Of a stretch of DNA of 64,000 nucleotides, positions 42,281 to 51,682 are shown piece by piece. The notes under the pieces are model-generated. The model was not told where the DNA came from, made no database searches, and worked only from the letters and a program-made list of their open reading frames with translations. The stretch comes from JACVRW01 sp963812415 (lineage in GTDB: Bacteria; Actinomycetota; Thermoleophilia; Solirubrobacterales; Thermoleophilaceae). The position numbers and the translations under genes were made by a program. Within the stretch, counting starts at the first letter, position 1, and each line of letters opens with the position of its first letter. The stretch lies in contig CAWEVH010000003.1 of assembly GCA_963812415.1 (NCBI GenBank), positions 31,953-95,952 of the forward strand, given 5' to 3'.

Positions 42281-42799
42281 GTGGAAGGCGCGCACGGGTT
42301 CGAGCTCCGCCGCGCCGTGCCGGCCGATGCCGGGGAGCTGAGTCGCACGGTCCTGCTCGGCTTCGAGACCTACCGCTCGTTCGCGCCGCGCGGGTGGGAG
42401 CCGCCGGCGAGCGAGGCCGATCTGACACACGAGCGGATGCTCGCCCTCCCGGCGGTCTGGTGCCAGGTGGGAGAGCACGACGGCGAGATGGCCGGTCACG
42501 TCGGATTCGTGGCCGCCGCCCAGCACGCGTACCCGGACGAGGACCCGGAGCTGGCGCACCTGTGGGGGCTGTTCGTGCGCCCGGAACACTGGGGCACCGG
42601 CCTCGCCACGAGCCTGCATTCGGCCGCGCTCGCGGAGGCCTCGGCGCGCGGCTTTCGACGCTTCCGCCTGTTCGTCGCCGCGGCTCAGGGCCGGGCGCGG
42701 CGCTTCTACGAGCGGGAGGGCTGGGGCGCCGTCGGCGAGCCCGTCCTCGAGCCCTACCTCGGGCTCGAGATCGTCGAGTACCGCCGTCCGCTGCCCTGA
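42281..42799 (+). CDS. GNAT-family N-acetyltransferase
   Basis: 172 residues. FELRRAVPADAGELSRTVL is the typical GNAT beginning. The acetyl-CoA binding motif A is LWGLFVRPEHWGTGLATSLH near residues 91-110 (the V-x-P-x-x-x-G-x-G pattern), followed by RRFYEREGWGAVGE (motif B). The acceptor substrate is unknown. GTG start immediately after the stop of the PRC-barrel gene, so translationally coupled. Confidence 0.85.
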   Translation: MEGAHGFELRRAVPADAGELSRTVLLGFETYRSFAPRGWEPPASEADLTHERMLALPAVWCQVGEHDGEMAGHVGFVAAAQHAYPDEDPELAHLWGLFVRPEHWGTGLATSLHSAALAEASARGFRRFRLFVAAAQGRARRFYEREGWGAVGEPVLEPYLGLEIVEYRRPLP

Positions 42800-42839
42800 T
42801 CGCCGCTAACGCAATCGCGCCAGCATGCCTCGGAGCATC

Positions 42840-42863
42840 CCGTTCCGTCAGAATCGGGAACGG
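42840..42863 (+). promoter_or_regulatory. inverted repeat in the gltA leader
   Basis: CCGTTCC at 42840-42846 pairs with GGAACGG at 42857-42863 across a 10-nt loop, about 33 nt before the citrate synthase ATG. It could be an operator or a leader hairpin. A GGAGCGAG ribosome site sits directly before the ATG, so this gene is not leaderless. Confidence 0.35.
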
Positions 42864-42895
42864 AGAGAGAACGAGGCACGCGAGATCGGAGCGAG

Positions 42896-44287
<1,392 letters not shown>

Positions 44288-44296
44288 GCAAGGCTC

Positions 44297-45106
44297 CTAG
44301 CGGCTCTCCACCGCGAGGGCGGTCTGGTCCTCGATGCCGCTGACCGGCCCGGCGATGCCGCCGGTGCGCTTACGCTCGCGCACCTCGAGCCGGCGAGAGA
44401 GCCGCGAGAGGGCGAAGTTCACCGCCACGAACAGCAGCCCGATGAAGATGAAGACCTGGAGGAGCGGCGCGTCCACGCCGCCCACGAAGGCCGTGAAGCC
44501 GCTCGAGAGCGTGCGGCCGGCGCGCATCACCTCGGAGATGGCGATGATGCTCACGAGCGTGGTGTCCTTGTTGAGCGTGATCAGCTGCGACACGGTGGCG
44601 GGCACCATGCGCCGCAGGCCCTGCGGCAGGATCACGTAGCGCAGCTGCTGCGGGTAGGTGAGCCCGACCGAGGCCGCCGCCTCGCCCTGTCCGCGGTCGA
44701 GCGAGAGGATCCCGGCCCGCATGATCTCGGCGATCACGGCCGAGTTGTAGAGCACCAGGCCGAGGATGCCCGCGAACACCCGCCCGGACTGGAGCGCCTC
44801 GGGGAAGAACGACGGGACGACGTCCTCGTAGGCGTCCTGCCACGAGGGCGGCATCGCGAGCGCGAGGTAGAGGATGATGAAGATCAGCGGCAGGTTGCGC
44901 CAGAGATCGACCCAGACGCCGCCGACGACCGCGAGCGGTCGCAGCTTCGACAGGCGCGTGAGCGCCAGGAGCAGGCCGAAGATGAGCGAGAAGACGATCG
45001 CGATCGCTGCGATCTCGAGGTTGACGAGGAACGCCTTGAGCAGGAACTCGAGGTTGTTGCCGCTCCACAGCCACTCCCAGTTGCTCGGATCGAAGAGATA
45101 GCTCAC
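44297..45106 (-). CDS. polar amino-acid ABC transporter permease (GluD-like)
   Basis: 269 residues, five or six transmembrane helices. The binding-protein-dependent permease loop EAAASVGLTYPQQLRYVILPQ (EAAxxxG, near residues 155-175, shown here as AAASVGLTYPQQLRYVILPQ) contacts the ATPase. VWVDLWRNLPLIFIILYLAL near 65 is the HisM/GlnP-type signature. With the next permease it forms a heteromeric membrane channel for glutamate or a similar amino acid. GTG start 6 nt after the other permease; last gene of the gluABCD-like operon. The C-terminus has an extra polar tail of about 30 residues. Confidence 0.88.
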   Translation of the reverse strand: MSYLFDPSNWEWLWSGNNLEFLLKAFLVNLEIAAIAIVFSLIFGLLLALTRLSKLRPLAVVGGVWVDLWRNLPLIFIILYLALAMPPSWQDAYEDVVPSFFPEALQSGRVFAGILGLVLYNSAVIAEIMRAGILSLDRGQGEAAASVGLTYPQQLRYVILPQGLRRMVPATVSQLITLNKDTTLVSIIAISEVMRAGRTLSSGFTAFVGGVDAPLLQVFIFIGLLFVAVNFALSRLSRRLEVRERKRTGGIAGPVSGIEDQTALAVESR

Positions 45107-45112
45107 GTGCGC

Positions 45113-45775
45113 CTACCGGTGGATCGCGTAGCGGACCTCGAGCCGCCTCACCGCGAGCGTGGTCAGAAGGGTCAGGATCAGGTAGCCCACAGCCGCCCAG
45201 AAGAAGACCTCGTCGGTCTGGAACGTGCGCGAGTTCACGAGCCGCGCCTGGTGGAGCAGGTCCTCGAGGGCGAGCAGCGAGACGCCGATGATCGCGGAGT
45301 TCTTGATCATGGCGATCGTCAGGCTGCCGAGGTGGGGGATCACCGTCCTGATCGCCTGAGGCAGGATCACGTAGCGCAGCGTCCGCGGGTAGTCGAGCCC
45401 CAGCGACTGGGACGCGTCGATCTGCCCCTTGCCGACCGCGAACACGCCCGAGCGCAGCGCCTCGGCCACATAGGCGGAGGTGTAGAGCCCGAGGCTCCCC
45501 ACCCCCGCCACCCATGCGTCGATCGGCAGGCCGGCCCGCCGCAGACCCGCGTAGGAGATGAACAGCAGGACCAGCAGCGGGGTGTTGCGGAAGACCTCCA
45601 CGAACACCCCGCCGATCCAGTTGAGCGGCTTCACCGGCGCGATCCGCATCGTCGCCACGAGCGTGCCGACCACCATCGCGATCAGGAAGGAGATCACGAC
45701 GATGCGGACCGTCACCCAGAAGCCGGTGCTGAACTCCGAGAAGTGGTCCGCCAGGACGTTCCAGAGCTCGGTCAC
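45113..45775 (-). CDS. polar amino-acid ABC transporter permease (GluC-like)
   Basis: 220 residues. FVEVFRNTPLLVLLFISYAG near 62 is the family RNTPLL signature. The coupling loop ASQSLGLDYPRTLRYVILPQ near 122 carries the A-S/A-x-x-x-G motif, and IKNSAIIGVSLLALEDLL near 160 follows. Together with the other permease it forms the transmembrane part of the importer. The GTG start overlaps the stop of the binding-protein gene (GTGA). Gene order ATPase, binding protein, permease, permease matches actinobacterial gluABCD. Confidence 0.88.
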   Translation of the reverse strand: MTELWNVLADHFSEFSTGFWVTVRIVVISFLIAMVVGTLVATMRIAPVKPLNWIGGVFVEVFRNTPLLVLLFISYAGLRRAGLPIDAWVAGVGSLGLYTSAYVAEALRSGVFAVGKGQIDASQSLGLDYPRTLRYVILPQAIRTVIPHLGSLTIAMIKNSAIIGVSLLALEDLLHQARLVNSRTFQTDEVFFWAAVGYLILTLLTTLAVRRLEVRYAIHR

Positions 45776-46678
45776 CCGAGCGCAAGCGCCTCCTGGAGCG
45801 TCATCTCAGGCGGTGCCTGCTGCTTGTTGAGGTACTGGCCGACCCACTCCTGATAGGTGTCCTCCCAGCGTCCGTCCTCCTCGACATTGGCGAGCACGCC
45901 GTCCACGAACGTCTTCATCTGCTTGTCGCCGTCCTTGATGCCCACGCCGTACGGCTCGGTGGTGAGCTTGGGGCCGACCATCTCGAGCGTGTCGTCCTGG
46001 ATGATCATGCCGGTCAGGATCACGTCGTCCGTCGAGATCGCGTCGATCGCCTTGTTCTGGAGCAGCTCGAGGCACTCCGAGTAGGTGTCGACCAGCTTCA
46101 GGTCGGCGTCCGGCGCCTGCTCGCGGATCGTCTCCTCGTAGGTCGAGCCGAGCGCCGTGCAGACCCGCTTGCCGGCCAGGTCGTCGATGCCCTTGATGTC
46201 CGATCCCTTCGGCACCAGGATCCGGCCCTCCGCGATGTAGTACGGCTCGGAGAAGTCGATCTCCATGTCGCGTTCCTGGTTGATCGTCATCGTCGAGAGG
46301 ATCAGGTCGACCGTGCCGCGCTCGAGGAACGGAATGCGGTTGTCCGAGATGGCCTCCACGAACTTCGGCTCGACGCCGAGCTCCTCGGCGATGTAGCGGC
46401 CGATGTCGACGTCGAAGCCCTCGATCTCGCCCGACTGCGGGTTCTCGAAGCCGAAGGGCGGCACGTCGTACTTCACGCCGATCGTGATCTCGCCGGCCTC
46501 CTGGATCTTGCCGAGCGTCGAGTTCGCCGGGTACTGCTTGACGTCGGCGGCCTGGTCGCCACCACCGCCCCCAGACGCCGCCGTCATCGTCGTCGTCGTC
46601 CCCGCAGCCGGCCACCACCAGGGTGCCGATCACCAGCGCCAGTACGGCCAGCAACCGCCATAGCCTGTTCAACGTCAT
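45772..46678 (-). CDS. glutamate-type solute-binding lipoprotein, frameshifted
   Basis: Start at 46678: a lipoprotein signal LNRLWRLLAVLALVIGTLVV with lipobox LVVAGC near residue 25, then DDDDDD. The frame shifts near 46580; afterwards SBP_bac_3 family sequence runs to the end: ITIGVKYDVPPFGFENPQSG, FLERGTVDLILSTMTINQER, IDFSEPYYIAEGRILVPKGS and CTALGSTYEETIREQ. These are typical of polar amino-acid binding proteins. Corrected length is about 301 residues. Anchored outside the membrane, it delivers the ligand to the two permeases. The frameshift lies in a low-complexity Asp/Gly stretch and is probably sequence error. Confidence 0.87.
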
Positions 46679-46690
46679 CTGTCTGCCTCC

Positions 46691-47512
46691 TCAGTGATGG
46701 ATGATCTTGTCCACGAACTCCCTCGCGCGCGTGCTCTTCGCGGCATGGAAGAAGTCGGCCGGACGACCCTGCTCGACGATCTCCCCGTCGTCGATGAACA
46801 CGATCTGGTCGCACACCTCCCGTGCGAATCCCATCTCGTGCGTGACGACCACCATCGTCATCCCGCCCCGTGCGAGGTCGCGCATGACGTCGAGGACCTC
46901 GCGAATCATCTCCGGGTCCAGCGCCGAGGTCGGCTCGTCGAAGAGCATCAACTTCGGCTCCATCGCGAGGGCGCGCGCGATCGCCACCCGCTGCTGCTGA
47001 CCACCGGAGAGGTCTGCCGGGAACTCGTTCTCCTTCTCCGGGATGCCCACCCGCTCCAGCAGCTGGCGCGCCCGCCGAGTCGCCTCCTTGCGCGGCACCC
47101 CCTTCCCCTTCACCGGCCCGAGCACGATGTTGTCGCGCACGGTCATGTGGGGGAACAGGTTGAACTGCTGGAAGACCATCCCGATCTCCGCCCGGAGCCG
47201 GCTGAGCGCCTTTCCGGAGTAGTCGATCGGCCGGCCCTCGAAGCGAAGCTCGCCGGAGTCGATCGACTCCAGCCCGTTGATGCAGCGGAGCATCGTCGAC
47301 TTGCCCGAGCCCGAGGGGCCCGCGATCACCACGGCTGAGCCGCGCGCGATCTCGAGGTCGACGCCGTCGAGCACGACGTTGTCCCCGAAGCTCTTGCGCA
47401 CCTTCCGCAGCTCGACCATCGGCCCAGCGGCGTCCGCTGACTGCTCTGCTCCCGGGTCGGCGGCAGCCGCGCCGCCGGGCGCGCGATCGTTCGCCTCGTC
47501 TGGCGAGTTCAT
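46691..47512 (-). CDS. amino-acid ABC transporter ATPase (GluA-like)
   Basis: Up to 273 residues. Walker A GPSGSGKSTMLRCINGLE, Q-loop FQQFNLFPHMTVRDN, signature LSGGQQQRVAIARALAMEP, Walker B LMLFDEPTSALDPE and H-loop VVTHEMGFAREV are complete. Close to GlnQ/GluA importer ATPases. The first 30 residues (Ala/Asp/Gly rich) are not part of the fold. The start may instead be ATG at 47422 (MVELRKVRKSFGDN), because the AGAAGGGG upstream of 47512 touches the start codon and is too close. First gene of the import operon. Confidence 0.93.
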   Translation of the reverse strand: MNSPDEANDRAPGGAAAADPGAEQSADAAGPMVELRKVRKSFGDNVVLDGVDLEIARGSAVVIAGPSGSGKSTMLRCINGLESIDSGELRFEGRPIDYSGKALSRLRAEIGMVFQQFNLFPHMTVRDNIVLGPVKGKGVPRKEATRRARQLLERVGIPEKENEFPADLSGGQQQRVAIARALAMEPKLMLFDEPTSALDPEMIREVLDVMRDLARGGMTMVVVTHEMGFAREVCDQIVFIDDGEIVEQGRPADFFHAAKSTRAREFVDKIIHH

Positions 47513-47579
47513 CCCCTTCTGGTCATGCCCTTTCGCGAGCGAACGAAAACGAGCGGGCGACTCGTGAGCCCCGGACGGG

Positions 47580-48365
47580 TTAGATCCGGAAGACCGGCAC
47601 GAGCCGCTTCTCGTGCTCGGCGTCGATCCGGGCGACCACCTCGATGTGCTCCTCGATCCCGGAGCCGCGCAGCTTGGTGGCCAGCAGCTCGTCCACCTGG
47701 AAGAGCCCCGCCGAGTTGTTCATGGCGATCTCGACCCGCACGGCCCGCTCCTCGCCCGCCTCGATCGTCACCGTGTCGATGGCCGCGGCCGAGATCGAAT
47801 GGATGTTCGGCCGGCGCGTCTCGAAGGGCACGCGCGAGCGGCCCGATGCCATGTCGAGGGCGTCCGCGACGCGCACGATGCCGGCCTCGGGGGTGATCGG
47901 GTCGCCGCGACGGCGATGGCCGATCACGGCGTGCAGGGCCTCCGACATCACGACCGTCAGCTCGGGCTCGTCGTAGATCCCCTCGAGCAGCAGGGGCAGC
48001 CGGTCCGAGGCCAGGAAGAGGCTGTACTGCTCGTGGTCGGTCCGGTGGATCGACATGCCGGTGTCGTGAACCAGGCAGGCCGCCGCGATCACCACCTCGG
48101 CGTCGCGCGGCTGCATGCCGTGGTCGGCGACCATCGCCGGCTCGACCCCCGCCCGGGTGAGCAGCCGGAACAGCCGCAGCGCGCCGTTGAGCACGATCTG
48201 CACGTGCACCACCGAGTGGTCGGACATGTCCCGGCGATCCGCGTTCAGCTGCTGCATGTACCACCAGGCGCGCAGCCTGACGTCGCCGTTGGCGGCGTCG
48301 AAGAGGCGCTCGAGCCGGCGATTGCCGCGACTCGGCGCGCGGATGTCGATCTCGGGGAGGTCCAC
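47580..48365 (-). CDS. HD-domain phosphohydrolase-like protein
   Basis: 261 residues. The HD motif is AACLVHDTGMSIHRTDHEQY near residues 94-113, with upstream His in SDHSVVHVQIVLNG (about 48) and a distal metal ligand in GIVRVADALDMASG near 165, the pattern of HD-superfamily metal-dependent phosphohydrolases. The C-terminal 80 residues (DTVTIEAGEERAVRVEIAMN onward) form a beta-rich domain of unknown role. Possible substrates are nucleotides, but nothing decides this. GTG start, divergent from moaA (64 nt apart). Confidence 0.8.
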   Translation of the reverse strand: MDLPEIDIRAPSRGNRRLERLFDAANGDVRLRAWWYMQQLNADRRDMSDHSVVHVQIVLNGALRLFRLLTRAGVEPAMVADHGMQPRDAEVVIAAACLVHDTGMSIHRTDHEQYSLFLASDRLPLLLEGIYDEPELTVVMSEALHAVIGHRRRGDPITPEAGIVRVADALDMASGRSRVPFETRRPNIHSISAAAIDTVTIEAGEERAVRVEIAMNNSAGLFQVDELLATKLRGSGIEEHIEVVARIDAEHEKRLVPVFRI

Positions 48366-48411
48366 AGCCCGCCAGGTTGACAGGCGGCGCCGGCCCGAGG
48401 GTGGGTGGGGC

Positions 48412-48417
48412 TAGTCT
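48412..48417 (+). promoter_or_regulatory. candidate -10 (TAGTCT) for moaA
   Basis: TAGTCT lies 12 nt before the ATG at 48430 and directly before an in-frame TTG at 48418, which could be an alternative start. Confidence 0.35.
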
Positions 48418-48429
48418 TTGAGGGCGCTG

Positions 48430-49422
48430 ATGCTCGACCCCCTGATCGACGGCCACGGCCGGCGGATCTCCGACCTCCGCGTGTCGGTCACCGACCGCTG
48501 CAACTTCCGCTGCCAGTACTGCATGCCCGCGGACGGGCTGCCCTGGCTCGAGCGCGAGGCGATCCTCAGCTTCGAGGAGATCGAGCGTGTGGTGCGGCTG
48601 CTCGCGCGCATGGGGGTCACGGACCTCCGCCTCACGGGCGGGGAGCCGCTCGTCCGGCGGGACTTCCCGCGGCTCGTGTCGATGCTCGCCGGCGTGCCGG
48701 ACATCGAGGACCTCTCGCTCACCACGAACGCCTACCTGCTCGAGCGGGACGCCGAGGCGCTCGTGGCCGCCGGCATCACGCGCGTGAACGTCTCGATCGA
48801 CTCGCTCCAGCGCGACCGCTTCTTCCAGCTCACCCGGCGCGATTCGCTGCCGCAGGTCCTGGCCGGGCTCGAGGCGATCGGCCGTCACCCGTCGGTGCGC
48901 CCGATCAAGGTGAACGCCGTCGCCCTGCGCGGCTTCACCGAGGAGGAGGCGCTTCCGTTCGCCGAGTTCGCCCGCTCCACGAGCTACCAGGTGCGTTTCA
49001 TCGAGTTCATGCCGCTCGACGGCGACCACGCCTGGTCGCAGGACCAGGTGCTCACCGGCGAGGAGATCCGCGCGATCGTCGACCGCGTGTACCCGCTCGA
49101 GGAGCGCCCGCGCGAGCCGCACGCCACCGCGCGCGTGTTCCGCTTCAAGGACGGGAAGGGCGAGCTCGGGTTCATCAACCCGGTCTCGGAGCCCTTCTGC
49201 GCCGACTGCAACCGCATCCGCCTGACCGCCGACGGCAAGCTTCGCACCTGCCTCTTCTCGATCCACGAGACCGACCTGCGCGAGGTGCTGCGCGGCGGGG
49301 CGGGCGACGACGAGCTCGAGAGGGTCGTGCGCGACGCCGTGTGGCGCAAGGAGCTCAAGCATCGCGTGGGCGAGCCGGGCTTCCGCCAGCCGCCGCGCAC
49401 GATGTCGGCCATCGGCGGCTGA
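48430..49422 (+). CDS. moaA: GTP 3',8-cyclase (molybdenum cofactor synthesis)
   Basis: 330 residues, a radical SAM enzyme. VTDRCNFRCQYCMPADG near residue 20 is the CxxxCxxC cluster motif. LRLTGGEPLVRRDFPRLV near 65 is the SAM-binding GGE. The C-terminal second cluster is FCADCNRIRLTADGKLRTC near 255-275. The protein ends in GG, which MoaA needs for activity. It converts GTP to 3',8-cyclo-GTP, the first step of molybdopterin synthesis. Only moaA lies here, with a MOSC protein convergent next to it; other mo genes are not in the window. Confidence 0.96.
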   Translation: MLDPLIDGHGRRISDLRVSVTDRCNFRCQYCMPADGLPWLEREAILSFEEIERVVRLLARMGVTDLRLTGGEPLVRRDFPRLVSMLAGVPDIEDLSLTTNAYLLERDAEALVAAGITRVNVSIDSLQRDRFFQLTRRDSLPQVLAGLEAIGRHPSVRPIKVNAVALRGFTEEEALPFAEFARSTSYQVRFIEFMPLDGDHAWSQDQVLTGEEIRAIVDRVYPLEERPREPHATARVFRFKDGKGELGFINPVSEPFCADCNRIRLTADGKLRTCLFSIHETDLREVLRGGAGDDELERVVRDAVWRKELKHRVGEPGFRQPPRTMSAIGG

Positions 49423-49429
49423 ACGGCGC

Positions 49430-50052
49430 CTACGCGGCCTGTTCGGCCACCCACTCGCGCCACCCTGGGAGACCTCGGGGATCAGCAGGCGGCCGAGCTG
49501 TGAGCGATCGCCGAGAAAGGCGTGCGCGAACGCCGCGATCGTGAGGTCGTGGTCGGGCCGGTAGATCACCTCGACGGAGTCACCGGCCTGAAGCTCCCCC
49601 TCCTCTGCAATGCGCAGGTAGGTCCCCGGACGCCGGGCGGCCGCGAAGCGCTTGAGCATCTTGGGGTCGTCGAAGCGCACGCCGAGCTTCCAGCACGGAA
49701 AGCGCGGCTCGGACACCTCGAGCACGGCGCTGCCGACCCGCCAGCGCTCGCCGATCAGCGCCGCGCCGAGGTCGAGGCCACGTACGGTGAGGTTCTCCCC
49801 GAACACGCCGTTGGGAAGCTCCCTGGCGAGCTCGTCCTGCCACCAGTCGATGTCCTCGCGCGCGTAGGCGTAGACGGCCTTGTGTGGCCCGCCATGCACG
49901 GCGCGGTCCGCCTGCTCGTCACCATCGACGTTCACGCCGCGCACCGCGACGCGTCCCTCCACAGGAAGCTTCCAGATGCCGGTGGGAACCATCCGGCCCT
50001 GACGCGGGATCTCGCGGATCTGCGCGACGTTGACGGAAAGTACGCTGCTCAC
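49430..50052 (-). CDS. MOSC-domain protein (YiiM type), 3' frameshift
   Basis: About 207 residues. GTG at 50052 gives VSSVLSVNVAQIREI, the normal YiiM-like start. Conserved segments are DRAVHGGPHKAVYAYAREDI near 47, GVFGENLTVRGLDLGAALIG near 82, and EPRFPCWKLGVRFDDPKML near 113 with the conserved cysteine thought to carry sulfur or molybdenum cofactor. A C-terminal helical domain follows (LTIAAFAHAFLGDRSQLGRL). Near 49465 a base change hides the ending GWREWVAEQAA, which stops at TAG 49432-49430. YiiM-type proteins reduce N-hydroxylated compounds. Its position beside moaA fits molybdenum cofactor use. Confidence 0.85.
50041..50046 (+). promoter_or_regulatory. leaderless -10 (TACGCT)
   Basis: TACGCT lies 7 nt before the ATG at 50054. 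It is inside the first codons of the divergent MOSC gene, whose start codon ends 1 nt away. Confidence 0.45.
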
Positions 50053-50053
50053 G

Positions 50054-50398
50054 ATGTCGTACACGGTCACGATACGGCTCGGTGGCCAAGTGACCCGCGA
50101 GCGTTACAGCGACCTCTCCGGCGCCCTCGGCGCGATCGAGAAGCATGGCTCCCGCCTCGAGCGGACAGCCCACGCGCGCGCCCGCGGGGGCACGCTGATC
50201 CGCCGGATGGAGCCCGTGCAGCAGGTGGTGGCCCGGCTCGAGCTGTCCGGCCCGGATCGCCTGCGCGCCGGGGTGGACGTGCGCGGCGACGGCTCGAGCG
50301 AGGCCTTCACCGGCAAGCTCCGCCGTAGGCTCGTGGCTCAGCGCAGGCGCGAGTCGGCCTACGACGCGCTGCGCCGCGAGCTGAAGGGCCGCTCGTGA
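50054..50398 (+). CDS. small basic protein of unknown function
   Basis: 114 residues. MSYTVTIRLGGQVTRERYSD starts with two beta strands. The middle has RGGTLIRRMEPVQQVVARLE, then LRAGVDVRGDGSSEAFTGKL and a strongly basic helix (LRRRLVAQRRRESAYDALRR). Perhaps nucleic-acid binding; no family recognised. ATG at 50054 chosen for its leaderless -10. The stop overlaps the GTG of the next gene (GTGA), so the two unknown proteins are likely made together. Confidence 0.6.
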   Translation: MSYTVTIRLGGQVTRERYSDLSGALGAIEKHGSRLERTAHARARGGTLIRRMEPVQQVVARLELSGPDRLRAGVDVRGDGSSEAFTGKLRRRLVAQRRRESAYDALRRELKGRS

Positions 50399-50682
50399 GC
50401 TGGCGCGTGCCGCTGCCGCGGGGCGCAGAGCCTCCCTATCGCGTGTTCGTCAACGGCGTGCCGCAGCGCGAGGGCGAGGACTACGTGCTGCATGGCCGCG
50501 AGCTCCGGTTCGCCAAGCCGCTCGAGAAGGAGCGCATCGGGATGGGGCGCTGGACCGCGATCTTCCTCGGCCTCTGGGGCTCGTACGGCAAGAACGACTC
50601 GGTGGACGTGCAGTACCGGCTCGGCAGCCGCGAGATGCTCGCGACCGGGCTCGAAATCATCCCGCCGGACGAACCCGACTGA
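50395..50682 (+). CDS. small protein of unknown function
   Basis: 95 residues, mostly beta strand. PYRVFVNGVPQREGEDYVLH and LRFAKPLEKERIGMGRW resemble the V-x-V-N-G-x-x-x-x-x-x-D-Y strand pairs of phage-fibre or Ig-like modules. A single hydrophobic stretch (AIFLGLWGSYG) and DSVDVQYRLGSREMLATGLE follow. No signal peptide. Coupled to the basic protein before it. A function cannot be assigned. Confidence 0.55.
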   Translation: MSWRVPLPRGAEPPYRVFVNGVPQREGEDYVLHGRELRFAKPLEKERIGMGRWTAIFLGLWGSYGKNDSVDVQYRLGSREMLATGLEIIPPDEPD

Positions 50683-50748
50683 ACCGCGCGGGCCCTCGCC
50701 CGCGAACTCCAGGCATGAAACTCTCGACGTCCTGCGCTCCGCTCAACC

Positions 50749-50769
50749 TTGACACAACTGTGTTAGGGT
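50749..50769 (+). promoter_or_regulatory. metF promoter/operator region
   Basis: TTGACAC (50749-50755) and GTGTTAG (50760-50766) form an imperfect inverted repeat with a 4-nt centre. TAGGGT (50764-50769) is 7 nt before the GTG at 50777, a leaderless -10. The dyad overlaps this -10, so a repressor bound there could block transcription. Confidence 0.45.
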
Positions 50770-50776
50770 TTGCGCC

Positions 50777-51674
50777 GTGCGCATCGCGGACCTACTCCGG
50801 GACAGGCGCCCGGCCTTCTCCTTCGAGTTCTTCCCGCCCAAGACCGACGAGGGTCAGCGAACGCTCGAGGGCTCGCTCGAGATCCTGAAGGACGACTCGC
50901 CCGACTATGTGTCGGTGACCTACGGCGCCGGCGGCACCACCCGCAACCGCACCGTCGAGATCACCAAGTCGATCAAGCGCGACCTCGGCATCGAGGCGAT
51001 GGCGCACCTCTCCTGTGTCGGCGAGCCGGCCGAGCGGCTGGTCGAGATCCTCGCGGAGATCGACTCGGCCGGGATCCAGAACGTGCTCGCCCTGCGCGGC
51101 GACCCGCCCCGCGGCGAGGACAGCTGGCGCCCCCACCCGGGCGGGCTCACCTACTCCGTCGAGCTGATCCGGCTGATCCGCGAGCGCTTCGACTTCTGCG
51201 TGGGGGCGGCCTGCTTTCCCGGAGACCCACCCCGACGCGCCCGACCGCGCCAGCGACCTGGGCTACGCGCGCGCGAAGGTCGAGGCCGGCGCGAGCTTCC
51301 TGATCACGCAGCTGTTCTTCGACAACGAGCTGTACTTCGACTTCGTCGAGGACGCACGCGCCGCGGGCGTGGACGTCCCGATCATCCCGGGGATCATGCC
51401 GATCACGAACTACGGCCAGATCAAGCGCTTCACGGAGATGTGCGGCGCCTCGATCCCGGACGAGCTGGCGGCGCAGCTCGACGGGCGCGCCGATGACCCG
51501 GAAGCGGTTGCAGAGCTCGGAGTCGCCTACGCGACTCTCCAGTGCTCCGATCTCCTGGCACGGGGCGCGCCCGGGGTCCACTTCTACACCCTCAACCGCT
51601 CTCCGGCAACCCGCGCGATCCTGGCGGCGCTGCGCGCGGCACACCCCTGGACGCGCGCGCGGACGACCGTCTAG
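50777..51674 (+). CDS. metF: methylenetetrahydrofolate reductase, frameshifted
   Basis: Reduces methylenetetrahydrofolate to methyltetrahydrofolate for methionine synthesis. FSFEFFPPKTDEGQRTLEGS near residue 14 has the catalytic Glu. YVSVTYGAGGTTRNRTVEIT near 45 and VLALRGDPPRG near 107 bind FAD. One extra G near 51221 (CCCGGAG for CCCGAG) breaks the frame between AACFP and ETHPDAPDRASDLGY; the rest is normal (FLITQLFFDNELYFDFVEDA, IPGIMPITNYGQIKRF, GVHFYTLNRS). Corrected length is about 298 residues. Probable sequence error. GTG start, leaderless. Confidence 0.9.
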
Positions 51675-51682
51675 ACGGCTCG

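Noticed and set aside
51147..51682. Extension of the MBL-fold frame through metF
   Set aside because: The extra 178 codons are antisense to metF and have no MBL homology; more likely a lost stop through a frameshift.
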